The notes: generated by a model not told the origin, from the letters alone. A DNA stretch of 64,000 nt from Agrococcus sp. KRD186 (GCF_017168255.1 NZ_JABFAP010000001.1:556007-620006), one strand, 5' to 3'. Positions 49,452 through 59,087 are shown, numbered from the stretch's first letter. A program made the numbers and translations.

Positions 49452-50148
49452 GGGAGAGCTCCCTCGCGGCGGCGGTGAGCGCGAGGATGTCGCGCACCTG
49501 TCGCCGCAGCAGCGGCACGGCGGTGACCCGGATCGCGCGATCGAGCATCGGGATCGCCTGCTCGACGAGTGCCCGGGTGCGGCGCTGCTCGCGGCTGCGG
49601 TCGCTCGTCCACGCCAGCATGCCCGCCATCAGCAGTGCCCAGAGCAGCTCGGGCAGCGCTTCGCGCAGCTGGCGGTCGGCGATGAGGTCGGAGTCGCCGA
49701 CGACGGTCGTGAAGAGTCCGATCATCTGCTCGCGCGGCGCCCGCGACCGGTCGCCGAAGGGGCTGACGGGGGAATCGTGGGCGATCGCCTGGCCGATGGC
49801 CTCGGTCGCGACGCGGTGGAACGGAGCGATCTCATCGAGGGCGATGGCCATCACGACGCGGAGCCGCGCGCCGAAGGCGCGCACCCCCTCGAGCTCGCGG
49901 ATGGCGCCCCGCTCGATGCGCTCGACCGTCTCGCTGTAGAGCTCGAGCAGCAGATGCTCCTTGGAGGGCAGCGCAAGGTAGATGGTGCCGGGGGAGACAC
50001 CCGCGCGCTCGGCGATGCCGCGCATCGTCGTCGCGCGCCAGCCGTTCTCGCGCAGTGCATCGAATGCCACAGAGCGGATGCGCGCGGCCGTGCGCGCGCC
50101 CTTCGTCGAGCCATCCGCTGTCTTGGTGGACGCATCCGTTGTCGCCAT
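49438..50148 (-). CDS. TetR-family transcriptional regulator
   Basis: A 236-residue regulator with the N-terminal TetR helix-turn-helix (RIRSVAFDALRENGWRATTMRGIAERAGVSPGTIYLALPSKEHLL, about 21-66) and a helical ligand domain. I chose the ATG at 50148 because a 22-bp palindrome lies immediately upstream; an in-frame start at 50169 would place codons across it. The gene is followed by an overlapping membrane protein gene. The ligand is unknown. Confidence 0.93.
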   Translation of the reverse strand: MATTDASTKTADGSTKGARTAARIRSVAFDALRENGWRATTMRGIAERAGVSPGTIYLALPSKEHLLLELYSETVERIERGAIRELEGVRAFGARLRVVMAIALDEIAPFHRVATEAIGQAIAHDSPVSPFGDRSRAPREQMIGLFTTVVGDSDLIADRQLREALPELLWALLMAGMLAWTSDRSREQRRTRALVEQAIPMLDRAIRVTAVPLLRRQVRDILALTAAARELSRDDA

Positions 50149-50157
50149 GCATTCAGC

Positions 50158-50179
50158 ATAACTGAACACGTTCAGTTAT
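50158..50179. promoter_or_regulatory. TetR operator palindrome
   Basis: The 10-bp arms ATAACTGAAC (50158-50167) and GTTCAGTTAT (50170-50179) are perfect reverse complements around AC. It starts nine bases upstream of the TetR start codon, as expected for autorepression. It lies at the left end of the region towards tRNA-Pro. Confidence 0.88.
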
Positions 50180-50265
50180 GGGAGATGGTCGCCAGGAGGA
50201 GCTGCCCACCGTGGAGCAGGCTGCTGCCGAGCTCCACTCCTTTCACCACTTGACCACCGGCAGCA

Positions 50266-50378
50266 GTCGACCCCTTGGAGATCCGTGGACCCGATCGAAC
50301 AGGTCCACAGATCTCGAACGGGTCCACGGCTCGCGAACGAACTGCTCGAAGGGGTCCACCGATCTCCAACAGGTCCAC
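50266..50378. repeat. Head-to-head array of 19-bp GTGGACC repeats
   Basis: Two plus-strand units (50266-50284, then GTGGACC at 50285) face four minus-strand units at 50290-50308, 50309-50327, 50341-50359 and 50360-50378. The minus-strand consensus is GTGGACCYSTTCGAGATCK. GGTCCAC occurs four times and its complement once within 94 bp. No coding function is evident. Confidence 0.8.
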
Positions 50379-50441
50379 CGCGCGGTGCAGCGATGGCTCC
50401 GACCGCCGGTAGAGTTGCCTGTCGTACGGGAGCGATCCCTA

Positions 50442-50519
50442 CGGGGCGTAGCTCAGCTTGGCTAGAGCGCCCGCTTTGGGGGCGGGAGGTCGCAGGTTCG
50501 AATCCTGTCGCCCCGACCA
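50442..50519 (+). tRNA. tRNA-Pro (anticodon TGG)
   Basis: Acceptor CGGGGCG pairs with CGCCCCG, the anticodon stem CCCGC/GCGGG encloses TTTGGGG giving TGG, and the T arm is CAGGTTCGAATCCTG. Discriminator A and CCA are encoded. It is the likely integration site of the adjacent island, since a tyrosine integrase gene follows. Confidence 0.97.
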
Positions 50520-50785
50520 CTCGATGCCTTAACTCCCCAGTAGTTTAGCGGAATTTGAGCGGAACGCAACCGTCGATTCAATCACTCGACGCGCTCCGCG
50601 TGCCCTAATCGTGGCCACTTACTGGCCACTTTCCGCGACCGGCCGCCACCACGTTCACGCATCTCCACGCGCCGCCCATCGGCTGCCCGGAACCGCAGCG
50701 CTGGCATCGCACCGACACGGGCGACACGCCGATGCCGCGAGCTCCCGCAGATGCTCCTGTCGACCCACCGAACAGGAGCAACACA

Positions 50786-51010
50786 TTGAACAAGCCACCG
50801 GATGTACTCGACCCGCTGACCGATCTCCGAGCGATTGCAGGCGCGTACCTCACGCAGGAGGACATCGCCTCGATCTGTCGCGTCGCCGTCGGAACAGTGC
50901 GCAACTGGCGCTCGCTCGGGATCGGCCCCGCCTACGCGCGCATGAAGCCTCCGCTGTACCGAGCCCGCGACGTCGCGGACTGGATCGACGCAGGTCGGAC
51001 GAATGCCTAG
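50786..51010 (+). CDS. Excisionase-like helix-turn-helix protein
   Basis: A 74-residue protein with AYLTQEDIASICRVAVGTVRNWRSLGIGPAYARMKPPLYRARDVADWI, the MerR/Xis-type winged helix that bends DNA next to integrases. I chose the TTG at 50786 because AGGAG at 50774-50778 is seven bases upstream; the ATG at 50732 has no binding site. It overlaps the integrase gene by eight bases, typical for an xis-int pair. Confidence 0.8.
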   Translation: MNKPPDVLDPLTDLRAIAGAYLTQEDIASICRVAVGTVRNWRSLGIGPAYARMKPPLYRARDVADWIDAGRTNA

Positions 51011-52262
51011 GCCGGCGCTCAAGCCCGGCGAGTGGGGCAACCTGCACTTCACCCAGCTCGATGACGGCAGGACGCGAGTTCATGCTCGGTGCCGCGGCCT
51101 GGATGGCCGGCTCCGCCGTCTGCGCGTGGTCGCTCGCCACGAACGCGAATGCATCGCCCGGCTCGAAGAGGAGAGTGGCCTTCGAATCCCGAAACCGCCG
51201 CTGATTCCGAGCGACCGCCCGGACTTGCTCACGCGGGCGTCGACCTTGCACGAGATGGTCGCCTGCTGGCTCGAGTCGGAGTGCCATTCAGGGTCGATCG
51301 AGAGCGCCTCGGCGGCATCGATGGCGGGTCACATCCGCAATCACATCGCGGAGACGATCGGCGTGCGGCGGCTGGACGAACTGAACGCCTACCTGCTCGA
51401 CAGGCACCTGCTGCTCGCACGGCGCCGGTTTAACCCGAGCGTGGTTCGGAGAACGCGCAGCATTCTCATCCGCGCCTTGAGGTTGGCGACGGTCTACGGT
51501 CTCATCACCGAGAACTTCGCTGAGTTGACGAGGCCCGTTCGTCTGCCGTCGAATGCGCCGATCGCGCTCAGTCTCGACGACATCGCTCTCGTGCGTGCGC
51601 GACTCCGGACGTGGGTAACGGCGGGCCCGAATACCTCGACGGTGAACCCTCGCCAGCTGCGGGCAATCGTCGAGGTCGCGCTCGGGACAGGATTGCGCCT
51701 GGGCGAACTACTCGCCTTGAAGGTGAGTGCGATCGACTTCGAATCGGCTCAGCTGTGCGTCGAAGCGACCGTCGCTTGGTCTCCGGAGCGCGGTGTCCGG
51801 GTCGAAGAGAGGCTGAAGCGTGCTCGTCAGCGGCGTGTACTGCCGCTGCCGCCATTCGCATTGGCCGCCATCCACGATGCGATCACTTCTCGATCGGTCG
51901 ACTCGGAACTCGTCTTCGCCGATAGTCGCGGGCGTGTGATCACGTCCAATGCGGCCCGGCAGTCACTTGGCCGCTTCATGCGAGAGACGGACCTCGTGGA
52001 CGATTTCGAGTCCATCGAGGCCGAAGATTTCAAGTTTAAGACGCTCCGTTCGACCGTCGCAACGCATCTCGCTCGTCAGCTGAGTCTCGAAGACGTGCGG
52101 GATCAGTTGGGGCACGCGTCGGTCGCCACCACGGCTCGGTCCTACGTAGCGCCCTTGCCGATGGTCAACCCCGGCAATGGACCCGTGCTTCAGGAACTGT
52201 TCGGGCCTGCCGGGACACATGTACGACCGCACGAGGCCGCTGGGATGCGTCGCGAGACTTGA
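51003..52262 (+). CDS. Tyrosine recombinase/integrase
   Basis: A 419-residue site-specific recombinase. The N-terminal arm-binding and core-binding domains (about 80-180) precede the catalytic domain with ALGTGLRLGELLALKV (first Arg near 237), the beta-hairpin lysine region, KTLRSTVATHLARQL, QLGHASVATTARSYV (His and the nucleophile Tyr near 390). The usual HxxR motif reads KTLR here, so the first His is Lys. It sits next to tRNA-Pro and presumably integrates the island there. Confidence 0.92.
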   Translation: MPRPALKPGEWGNLHFTQLDDGRTRVHARCRGLDGRLRRLRVVARHERECIARLEEESGLRIPKPPLIPSDRPDLLTRASTLHEMVACWLESECHSGSIESASAASMAGHIRNHIAETIGVRRLDELNAYLLDRHLLLARRRFNPSVVRRTRSILIRALRLATVYGLITENFAELTRPVRLPSNAPIALSLDDIALVRARLRTWVTAGPNTSTVNPRQLRAIVEVALGTGLRLGELLALKVSAIDFESAQLCVEATVAWSPERGVRVEERLKRARQRRVLPLPPFALAAIHDAITSRSVDSELVFADSRGRVITSNAARQSLGRFMRETDLVDDFESIEAEDFKFKTLRSTVATHLARQLSLEDVRDQLGHASVATTARSYVAPLPMVNPGNGPVLQELFGPAGTHVRPHEAAGMRRET

Positions 52263-52780
52263 TCGCCGCGGTAGCGGAACGACGCCCTCGTCAGCCGCCA
52301 GCCGGCTTTCGCCGCGCTGCGGACGTCGGGCACGAAGTCAGTGGCTCACGCGACGATGCATGAGCTTCGCCGGGGTGGCGCGGCGGAGAGGCGAGATGAT
52401 GCGGGAATGTGGAGTGCACGAGCTCCCGATGAAACTCGGCAAGGGTGATCCGAGGGATCAGTGAAAGGCTTTAGGCGCGCGGTGGCGGTGCACGCAGGGA
52501 TGCCAGGAGTTGCCTACGCTCGAGGAGCGCGAGCGGCTCCTGCCGCCGACGCCAGACCCGCGGATGGCGAAGCCCTAGCAAATGGGTGAGCATGTCACGG
52601 GCGGTACCTCCAGCGGGCGCTGTCGATCGACGCAGATCGGTGTGCCACTTCAAGGCGCGCTTCGCGACGCGTGACGCTGGCGAGGAGGCGGGTCAGCTTG
52701 CGCGTCAACCCTTGGCCGGTGAGACAGGATGGACTTGAGGCTGTCGCCTCGCGATCGAGCGCGCTAGGAGAGTTGTCACT
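52263..52780. other. Gene-free stretch between integrase and hsdM
   Basis: This 518-bp region has no open frame with a binding site or recognisable product. It holds a 15-bp palindrome TGATCC-GAG-GGATCA at 52446-52460. It probably carries the hsd promoter near its right end, though no clear -35/-10 pair is visible. Confidence 0.6.
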
Positions 52781-54730
52781 GTGGTCAACCACGTAAGTTT
52801 CATCTGGAACATCGCCGAGTCGCTGCGGGGGCCGTTCAAGCCGTCGGAGTACGGCTCGGTCGTTCTGCCGTTCACGGTGCTGCGACGACTCGATGCAGTG
52901 CTGGCCGACACGAAGCACCAGGTGCTCGAAGCATCGGCCAAGACCGAGCAGCTGCCCGATGTCCTCCGCTACATGAAGCTGACCGAGGCCGCAGGTCACC
53001 AGTTCTATAACACGAGCCCGTTCACGATGGCGAAGCTCATCGCCGATCCGCAGGATCTCCGGCAGAACCTCGGCGCGTACCTCGCGGGCTTCTCGACGAA
53101 CGTCAGAGACATCTTCGATCGGTTCGAGTTCGACAAGACGCTGAACAAGCTGGCCGAGAAGAACAAGCTCTTCGCCGTGACGGAGAAGTTCGCGCAGGCC
53201 GACTTCCACCCGAAGACGGTCAGCAATATCCAGATGGGCCTCGTGTTCGAGGAGCTCATCCGGTGGGCGAACGAGCGCTCCAACGAGACCGCTGGCGACC
53301 ACTACACGCCACGCGAGGTGATCTCGCTGATGGTGCAGCTGCTGTTCGCCACCGACGACGATGCGCTCTCGAAAGCCGGCGTCGTGCGATCCATCTACGA
53401 CCCCACAGCCGGCACCGGCGGGATGCTCTCGGTCGCCGATGAGCACCTGCGCCGCATGAACCCGGGCATCCAGCTGAGCCTCTACGGGCAGGACTACAAC
53501 GACGCCTCCTACGCCATCTGCAAGGCCGACATGGTCATCAAGGGGCAGGATGTGGACAACATCCGCCTCGGCGACACCCTCACCGAAGACCACTTCGACG
53601 ACAAGAAGTTCGACTACGGGCTCTCGAACCCGCCCTTCGGCGTCGACTGGAAGGACCAGCGCGAGTTCGTCGACAACGAGCACAAGCAACTTGGTTTCGT
53701 CGGCCGCTTCGGCCCCGGCACGCCCGCGGTCAGCGACGGCGCGATGCTGTTCCTGCTGCACCTGGTGAGCAAGATGCGCCGGCCCGAGGAGGGCGGATCG
53801 CGTATGGCGATCGTGCTCAACGGCTCGCCACTGTTCTCCGGCGGCGCGGGTGGCGGCGAGTCGAACATCCGCAAGTGGCTGCTCGAGAGCGACCTGGTCG
53901 AGGCGATCATCGGCCTCCCGAAGGACATGTTCTACAACACCGGCATCTCCACCTACATCTGGCTGCTCACCAACCGCAAGACCGATGAGCGCAAGGGCCG
54001 GGTGCAGCTCATCGACGGCCGCGAGTTCTTCACCAAGCTGCGCAAGGGCCTCGGCTCCAAGCGCAATGAGTTCTCGACCTCCGACATCGCCACGCTCGTG
54101 GGCCTGTACGCAGGCTTCGAAGACAGCGAGCACTCGAAGCTCTTCCGCAACGGGGACTTCCTCTACCGCACCATCACCGTCGAGCGACCGCTGCGCCTCA
54201 ACTGGCAGGCCACCCCTGAGCGAGTTGACGCCGTGATGGAGCACAAGGCGATCCAGAAGCTGGGTGATGCGGATGCGTCGGCACTGCGGACTGCGCTGGA
54301 GTCGTTGGGGGCGGATGCGGTGTGGCAGAACCGAGACGAGTTCCAGAAGGCATTCAAGTCGGCCGCGAAGGCCTCAGGTTTGAAGTTGCCCACGCCGCTA
54401 CTCAAGACGGTCACGCTTGTTCTCGGCGAGCAGGCCGACACCGCCGACATCTGCCGCGACGCCAAGGGCAACGTCGAGGCGGACGCGTCCCTGCGCGACA
54501 CCGAGAACGTCCCGTGGGGTGAGGACGTGCGCGAGTACCTTGAGCGTGAGGTGCTGCCTTACGCGCCCGATGCCTGGGTCGACGAGTCGAAGACCAAGGA
54601 GGGCGCGGAGATCCCCTTCACCCGCCACTTCTACCGCTACGTTCCGCCCCGCCCGCTCGAAGAGATCGACAACGACCTAGAACGCGTCATGGCCGACCTG
54701 CGCGCGATGCTCACCGAGGTCGAGGGATGA
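52781..54730 (+). CDS. hsdM: Type I restriction-modification system DNA methyltransferase subunit
   Basis: N6-adenine methyltransferase subunit. The N-terminal HsdM helical domain (WNIAESLRGPFKPSEYGSVVLPFTVLRRLD) is followed by the AdoMet motif DPTAGTGGM (from D207) and the catalytic N283-P-P-F286 in LSNPPFGVDW, then GLPKDMFYNTGISTYIW. 649 residues, with an extra C-terminal domain of about 180 residues that occurs in many type I M subunits. GTG start with AGGAG ten bases upstream. Overlaps hsdS by four bases. Base composition and the GCGGATGCG motifs are like core genes. Confidence 0.97.
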   Translation: MVNHVSFIWNIAESLRGPFKPSEYGSVVLPFTVLRRLDAVLADTKHQVLEASAKTEQLPDVLRYMKLTEAAGHQFYNTSPFTMAKLIADPQDLRQNLGAYLAGFSTNVRDIFDRFEFDKTLNKLAEKNKLFAVTEKFAQADFHPKTVSNIQMGLVFEELIRWANERSNETAGDHYTPREVISLMVQLLFATDDDALSKAGVVRSIYDPTAGTGGMLSVADEHLRRMNPGIQLSLYGQDYNDASYAICKADMVIKGQDVDNIRLGDTLTEDHFDDKKFDYGLSNPPFGVDWKDQREFVDNEHKQLGFVGRFGPGTPAVSDGAMLFLLHLVSKMRRPEEGGSRMAIVLNGSPLFSGGAGGGESNIRKWLLESDLVEAIIGLPKDMFYNTGISTYIWLLTNRKTDERKGRVQLIDGREFFTKLRKGLGSKRNEFSTSDIATLVGLYAGFEDSEHSKLFRNGDFLYRTITVERPLRLNWQATPERVDAVMEHKAIQKLGDADASALRTALESLGADAVWQNRDEFQKAFKSAAKASGLKLPTPLLKTVTLVLGEQADTADICRDAKGNVEADASLRDTENVPWGEDVREYLEREVLPYAPDAWVDESKTKEGAEIPFTRHFYRYVPPRPLEEIDNDLERVMADLRAMLTEVEG

Positions 54731-55992
54731 GCGTCGGTGGGGGTTTCGGCGACGTGCGTAGCCGCGGCGTCGCATGGGCGCCGGAACTTCCAACGCACTG
54801 GAAGACTGCTCCCGCGTGGTCCATTGCGCGACCCGTGCGCCGTCCGCCTGCAGTCGACGATGGCATAGTGACGGCCTTCCGCGACGGTGAAGTCACGTTG
54901 CGTAGCCTGCGCCGCTCGGCTGGCTTCACGGAGGCGGTGCAAGAGCACGGGTACCAGGGCGTGCGACGTGGAGAACTCGTGATCCACAGTATGGACGCGT
55001 TCGCGGGAGCGATCGGTGTGTCGGACTCAGATGGCAAAATGTCGCCGGTCGCGCACATCTACTCGATCCCGGCAGGCGAGCCTCGGTACTTTGCCCTGCT
55101 GCTGCGAATTATGGCGCAGCGCGGATACATTGAGAGTCTGGCCAAGGGTATCCGCGAGCGCTCGACGTCCTTCGATCGGGCGACGTTCCGATCACTTAGG
55201 TTGCCCGTCCCGCCGACGGAAGAACAGAGTCGGATCTTGCGTTTTCTGGATCAGGAGACGGCGCAGATCGACGCGTTCATCGCGAAGAACGAGGAACTCG
55301 TCGTCCTGCTCGCTGAGCGCCGGGACAGTCTCTGGACCGAACTCTATGACGACGCTGCGACGGCAGGACGACTGGTTCCCGTTCGCAGACTCGTCGCTTC
55401 TATCGTGGACGGACCGTTTGGGTCGTCCCTGACTTCGGCCCATTATTCGACTTCTGGCACGCGTGTAATTCGGCTCGGGAACATTGGCGTCAACGAGTTC
55501 AAGCCTGCAGACGAGGCGTTCATCAGCACCGAGTACGGCGCACAACTCGCGACCCACGCTGCAAGAGCTGGAGATGTCATCGTGGCTGGCTTGGGCGACG
55601 AACGCATGCCGCTTGGCCGCGCTTGCGTGCTGCCTGATATTGGCCCAGCGATCGTCAAAGCTGACTGCTATCGAGTTCGTCCGAATCGATTGGTCTCCGC
55701 GGAGTACTTGGCATGGATTCTCTCAGCGCCGCCCACGCGCGGCCAGATGCGCTTGCTTGCCAGGGGCACGACGCGGTTGAGGTTGAACACATCTGTGGTG
55801 CGAGACGTGCGAGTTCCCGTCCCAAGTGCGAGTCTCCAAGCGGAGCTGGTAGCGCGTTTCGGGGGACGCTCCGACAAGATTGACACAGCGATGAGCAAGG
55901 CGAAGCACGGTATTGAACTCGCTCGCGAGCGGCGGGCCGCGCTGATTTCGGCTGCGGTGACAGGGGAGATCGACGTGGGGATGGCGGTATGA
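54727..55992 (+). CDS. hsdS: Type I restriction-modification system specificity subunit
   Basis: Recognises the two-part DNA target. The 421-residue protein has two target-recognition domains separated and followed by long helices: LPVPPTEEQSRILRFLDQETAQIDAFIAKNEELVVLL (about 157-195) and VPVPSASLQAELVARFGGRSDKIDTAMSKAKHGIEL (about 362-398), the repeated conserved regions of HsdS. The gene is noticeably richer in A+T than hsdM and hsdR. ATGA overlaps with both neighbours. The target sequence cannot be read from the protein. Confidence 0.96.
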   Translation: MSVGGGFGDVRSRGVAWAPELPTHWKTAPAWSIARPVRRPPAVDDGIVTAFRDGEVTLRSLRRSAGFTEAVQEHGYQGVRRGELVIHSMDAFAGAIGVSDSDGKMSPVAHIYSIPAGEPRYFALLLRIMAQRGYIESLAKGIRERSTSFDRATFRSLRLPVPPTEEQSRILRFLDQETAQIDAFIAKNEELVVLLAERRDSLWTELYDDAATAGRLVPVRRLVASIVDGPFGSSLTSAHYSTSGTRVIRLGNIGVNEFKPADEAFISTEYGAQLATHAARAGDVIVAGLGDERMPLGRACVLPDIGPAIVKADCYRVRPNRLVSAEYLAWILSAPPTRGQMRLLARGTTRLRLNTSVVRDVRVPVPSASLQAELVARFGGRSDKIDTAMSKAKHGIELARERRAALISAAVTGEIDVGMAV

Positions 55993-58900
55993 GCGGCATT
56001 GGTGGCGCGCACCTCGAGCAGGTGCTGGAGACGGAGATCGCCGAGCACCTTGCTGCCAACGGCTGGTTCTATTCGCCCACCGACGTTGGCTTCGACAAGG
56101 CGCTCGCGCTGCTGCCGGAGGATGTGCTCGGGTGGGTGGCTGATTCGCAGCCTGACGAGTACGCGAAGGTGGTGCGCGCATCCGACACCGAGGCGCAGCA
56201 GGCGGCCGCGAAAGCCGATCTGCTACGCCGGCTGGGGAAGGCGCTCGACAACGATCCGTTCAAGCACGGCGGCACCCTGCGCATCCTGCGTGAGGGTTTC
56301 AGCTACGTGCCTATGCACGGCGGAGCGGTCAAGCTGGCGATGGCGCAGTTCCGGCCGGCGACTGGCAACAACCCAGCGACGCTGGAGAAGTACACGCTGA
56401 ATCGCGTGCGGGTAATGCGGCAGGTGCGCTACTCGACGAAGAACCCGAACAAGGCGCTCGACCTGGTGCTGTTCGTCAATGGCATCCCGGTGGCGACGGT
56501 AGAACTGAAGACCGACTTCACGCAGCCGATCGCGAACGCCGTCGACCAATACCGCTTCGACCGGGCGACGGCCGGCGAGCCGCTGTTCGCCTTCGGCCGA
56601 CGCTCGCTCGTGCACTTCGCCGTCTCAAACAGCGAGGTGCGGATGACGACGAAGCTGGCGGGGGAGAAGACGCGGTTCCTCCCGTTCAACCGCGGCGACG
56701 ACCAGGGTGCTGGAAATCCGCCCAACCCATCCGGATCTGCCTCATCGTATTTCTGGGAGGAGACGCTGCAGCGCGACACGTGGCTGCAGATCATCGGCTC
56801 GTTCATGCACACGCAGGTCGATGTGGAAGTCGACCCGGACACGGGCAAGAAGCACCGCAGCGAGAAGGTGCTGTTCCCGCGCTACCACCAGTGGCGGGCG
56901 GTGACGCGGCTGGTCGAGGCGGCGCGCACAGAGGGGTCGGGCAACCGGTACCTGGTGCAGCATTCGGCGGGCTCTGGCAAGACGAACTCGATCTCGTGGC
57001 TCGCGCACCAGCTCTCACAGCTGCACGACGACCTGAACCAGAAGGTGTTCGACACGGTCGTGGTGGTTACTGACCGCACGGTGCTCGACAAGCAGCTGCA
57101 GGATGCAATCGGGCAGTTCGAGAAGTACGCAGGAGTGGTGCAGTCGATCACTCGTGATGGGGGCGAGTCGAAGTCGGCCGAGCTCGGGGCGGCGCTGACG
57201 GGCGGCAAGCAGATCGTGATCGTGACGATCCAGACGTTCGAGGCGCTCATCACGCTTATCGATTCGAAGCCCGAACTGCAGGGTCGACGATTCGCCGTGA
57301 TTGCCGACGAGGCGCATTCGTCGCAGACCGGCTCGACAGCGGGAGCACTGGCGAAGATCCTGTCGCCCGACGAGCAGGCGGCGGTCGCCGAGGGCGCGGA
57401 GATCGACTCGGAGACCTTCCTGCGATGGGCGATGGAGGTCACCGCGGATGCGCCGAACATCTCCTACTTCGCTTTCACGGCGACACCAAAGGCCAAGACG
57501 CTGGAGATCTTCGGCCGGGTGCCCGACGGTCGTGACCTGCCCGAGCCGTTCGACCTGTACTCGATGCAACAGGCGATCGAGGAGGGCTTCATCCTCGACG
57601 TGCTGCAGAACTACACGCCGTACAAGGTCGCCTGGCGGCTGCAGCACGAGGGCGCGGACTACGACGGCAGCGGGGAGGTCGACGAGTCGACCGCGGTGAA
57701 GGCTCTGGTGCAGTACGTGCGCTTGCACCCGACGAACATCAGCCAGAAGGCGAAGATCGTCGTCGACCACTTCCGTGCCTTCGCGCAGCCGCTACTGGAG
57801 GGAAAAGCGAAGGCGATGGTCGTCACCGGCTCCCGCAAGGAAGCGGTGCGGTGGAAGAAGTACCTCGACAAGTACGTCGCCGACGCGCACATCCAGGGCG
57901 TGAAGGCGCTGGTCGCGTTCTCCGGCACCGTGGACGACCCCGAGGACGTGGGCGAGGGGCTGACGGAGAAGACCCAGAACCCGGGCCTGTGGACCTCGGA
58001 TCTCGCGGCGGCTTTCAAGCCCACGACCTACAACGTGATGATCGTGGCGGAGAAGTTCCAGACCGGCTTCGACCAGCCAAGATTGGTCGCCATGTACGTC
58101 GACCGGCGACTCGGCGGCGTGCAGGCAGTGCAGACGCTCTCGCGACTGAACCGCACGCATCCGGGCAAAGACAAGACCTTCGTGCTCGACTTCGTGAACG
58201 AGCCAGAAGAGATCCGCGAGGCGTTCCTGCCGTACTACCGGAAGGCGACGCTGACGGCGACGACCGACCCGAATCTGATCTACGACCTCGTCACCAAGCT
58301 CGACAGCGCAGGCATCTACACGCTGGCCGAGGTCGAGCAGGCGTTCGATGCAGCGTTGGCGGGTGGGGTGAAAGTGAACAGCGCGCTCTCCGGTGCGACC
58401 AGACCGGCCGTTGACCGCTTCAAGAAGCGCTGGTTCGACGCGGTGACGGATGCGGACAAGGGCAAGCAGGAAGAACTGCAACTGTTCAAGGCCGACGCCG
58501 GCCAGTTCGTGAAGTTCTACGACTTCATCTCGCAGGCGCGCAACCTCCAGGACACCGACCTGCCCCGCCGCCACTTCTTCCTGCGTCGCATCCTGCCGCA
58601 GTTGCACACCTCAACGTACGAAGAACCAGTCGACATTTCGCAGGTGCAGCTCGCCGGCTACACCATCACCGCCGGCGAAGCAGTGAAACTCGCGCTCGAG
58701 GAGGGCGTCGGCCTCGACCCGATCACCGCGATCGGCTCCGGTGGGATCCACGAGCGACACCGGAGCGCGCTTGAGGAGATCATCGGCAAGCTCAACGATC
58801 GGTTCGCTGGCACCTACGGTCCGGCGGTACCGCGCTTGATGGTGAACCACATCATGGGTGAGCTGGCCGTCGACTACGACCTTGCCCGTCAGGCCGAGGT

Positions 58901-59087
58901 CAACACACCCCACCAGTTCGCTGAGTCTCCGGCACTGCCGAAGGCCTTCGCGAAGGCCGTCGTGAAGGTGCGCGACGAGACGCCACAGTTCGTCGACGAC
59001 ATGCTGAGCGACAGCGTGCTGTACACCGAACTCAGCAAGGCGTTGCCGGCGATGCTGTACGAGTTCCTTGCCCAACGAGCACGCTAA
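55989..59087 (+). CDS. hsdR: Type I restriction endonuclease subunit
   Basis: ATP-dependent translocase and nuclease. The PD-(D/E)xK nuclease is visible as D158...E172-L-K174 (VATVELKTDF). The motor has the Walker A HSAGSGKT near 325-332, DEAH box D440-E-A-H443, TATPKAKTLEIFG near 497, and the C-terminal RecA-like signatures FQTGFDQP and LSRLNRTHPGKDKTFVLDF. 1032 residues, complete. Overlaps hsdS by four bases. All catalytic residues of each subunit are intact, so the system is probably active. Confidence 0.97.
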   Translation: MSGIGGAHLEQVLETEIAEHLAANGWFYSPTDVGFDKALALLPEDVLGWVADSQPDEYAKVVRASDTEAQQAAAKADLLRRLGKALDNDPFKHGGTLRILREGFSYVPMHGGAVKLAMAQFRPATGNNPATLEKYTLNRVRVMRQVRYSTKNPNKALDLVLFVNGIPVATVELKTDFTQPIANAVDQYRFDRATAGEPLFAFGRRSLVHFAVSNSEVRMTTKLAGEKTRFLPFNRGDDQGAGNPPNPSGSASSYFWEETLQRDTWLQIIGSFMHTQVDVEVDPDTGKKHRSEKVLFPRYHQWRAVTRLVEAARTEGSGNRYLVQHSAGSGKTNSISWLAHQLSQLHDDLNQKVFDTVVVVTDRTVLDKQLQDAIGQFEKYAGVVQSITRDGGESKSAELGAALTGGKQIVIVTIQTFEALITLIDSKPELQGRRFAVIADEAHSSQTGSTAGALAKILSPDEQAAVAEGAEIDSETFLRWAMEVTADAPNISYFAFTATPKAKTLEIFGRVPDGRDLPEPFDLYSMQQAIEEGFILDVLQNYTPYKVAWRLQHEGADYDGSGEVDESTAVKALVQYVRLHPTNISQKAKIVVDHFRAFAQPLLEGKAKAMVVTGSRKEAVRWKKYLDKYVADAHIQGVKALVAFSGTVDDPEDVGEGLTEKTQNPGLWTSDLAAAFKPTTYNVMIVAEKFQTGFDQPRLVAMYVDRRLGGVQAVQTLSRLNRTHPGKDKTFVLDFVNEPEEIREAFLPYYRKATLTATTDPNLIYDLVTKLDSAGIYTLAEVEQAFDAALAGGVKVNSALSGATRPAVDRFKKRWFDAVTDADKGKQEELQLFKADAGQFVKFYDFISQARNLQDTDLPRRHFFLRRILPQLHTSTYEEPVDISQVQLAGYTITAGEAVKLALEEGVGLDPITAIGSGGIHERHRSALEEIIGKLNDRFAGTYGPAVPRLMVNHIMGELAVDYDLARQAEVNTPHQFAESPALPKAFAKAVVKVRDETPQFVDDMLSDSVLYTELSKALPAMLYEFLAQRAR

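Noticed and set aside
50266..50378. CRISPR array
   Set aside because: Units are only 19 bp, occur on both strands and have no regular spacers; no cas genes are present.
52177..52464. Small plus-strand frame overlapping the integrase end
   Set aside because: Starts inside the integrase gene, has no binding site and no recognisable pattern.
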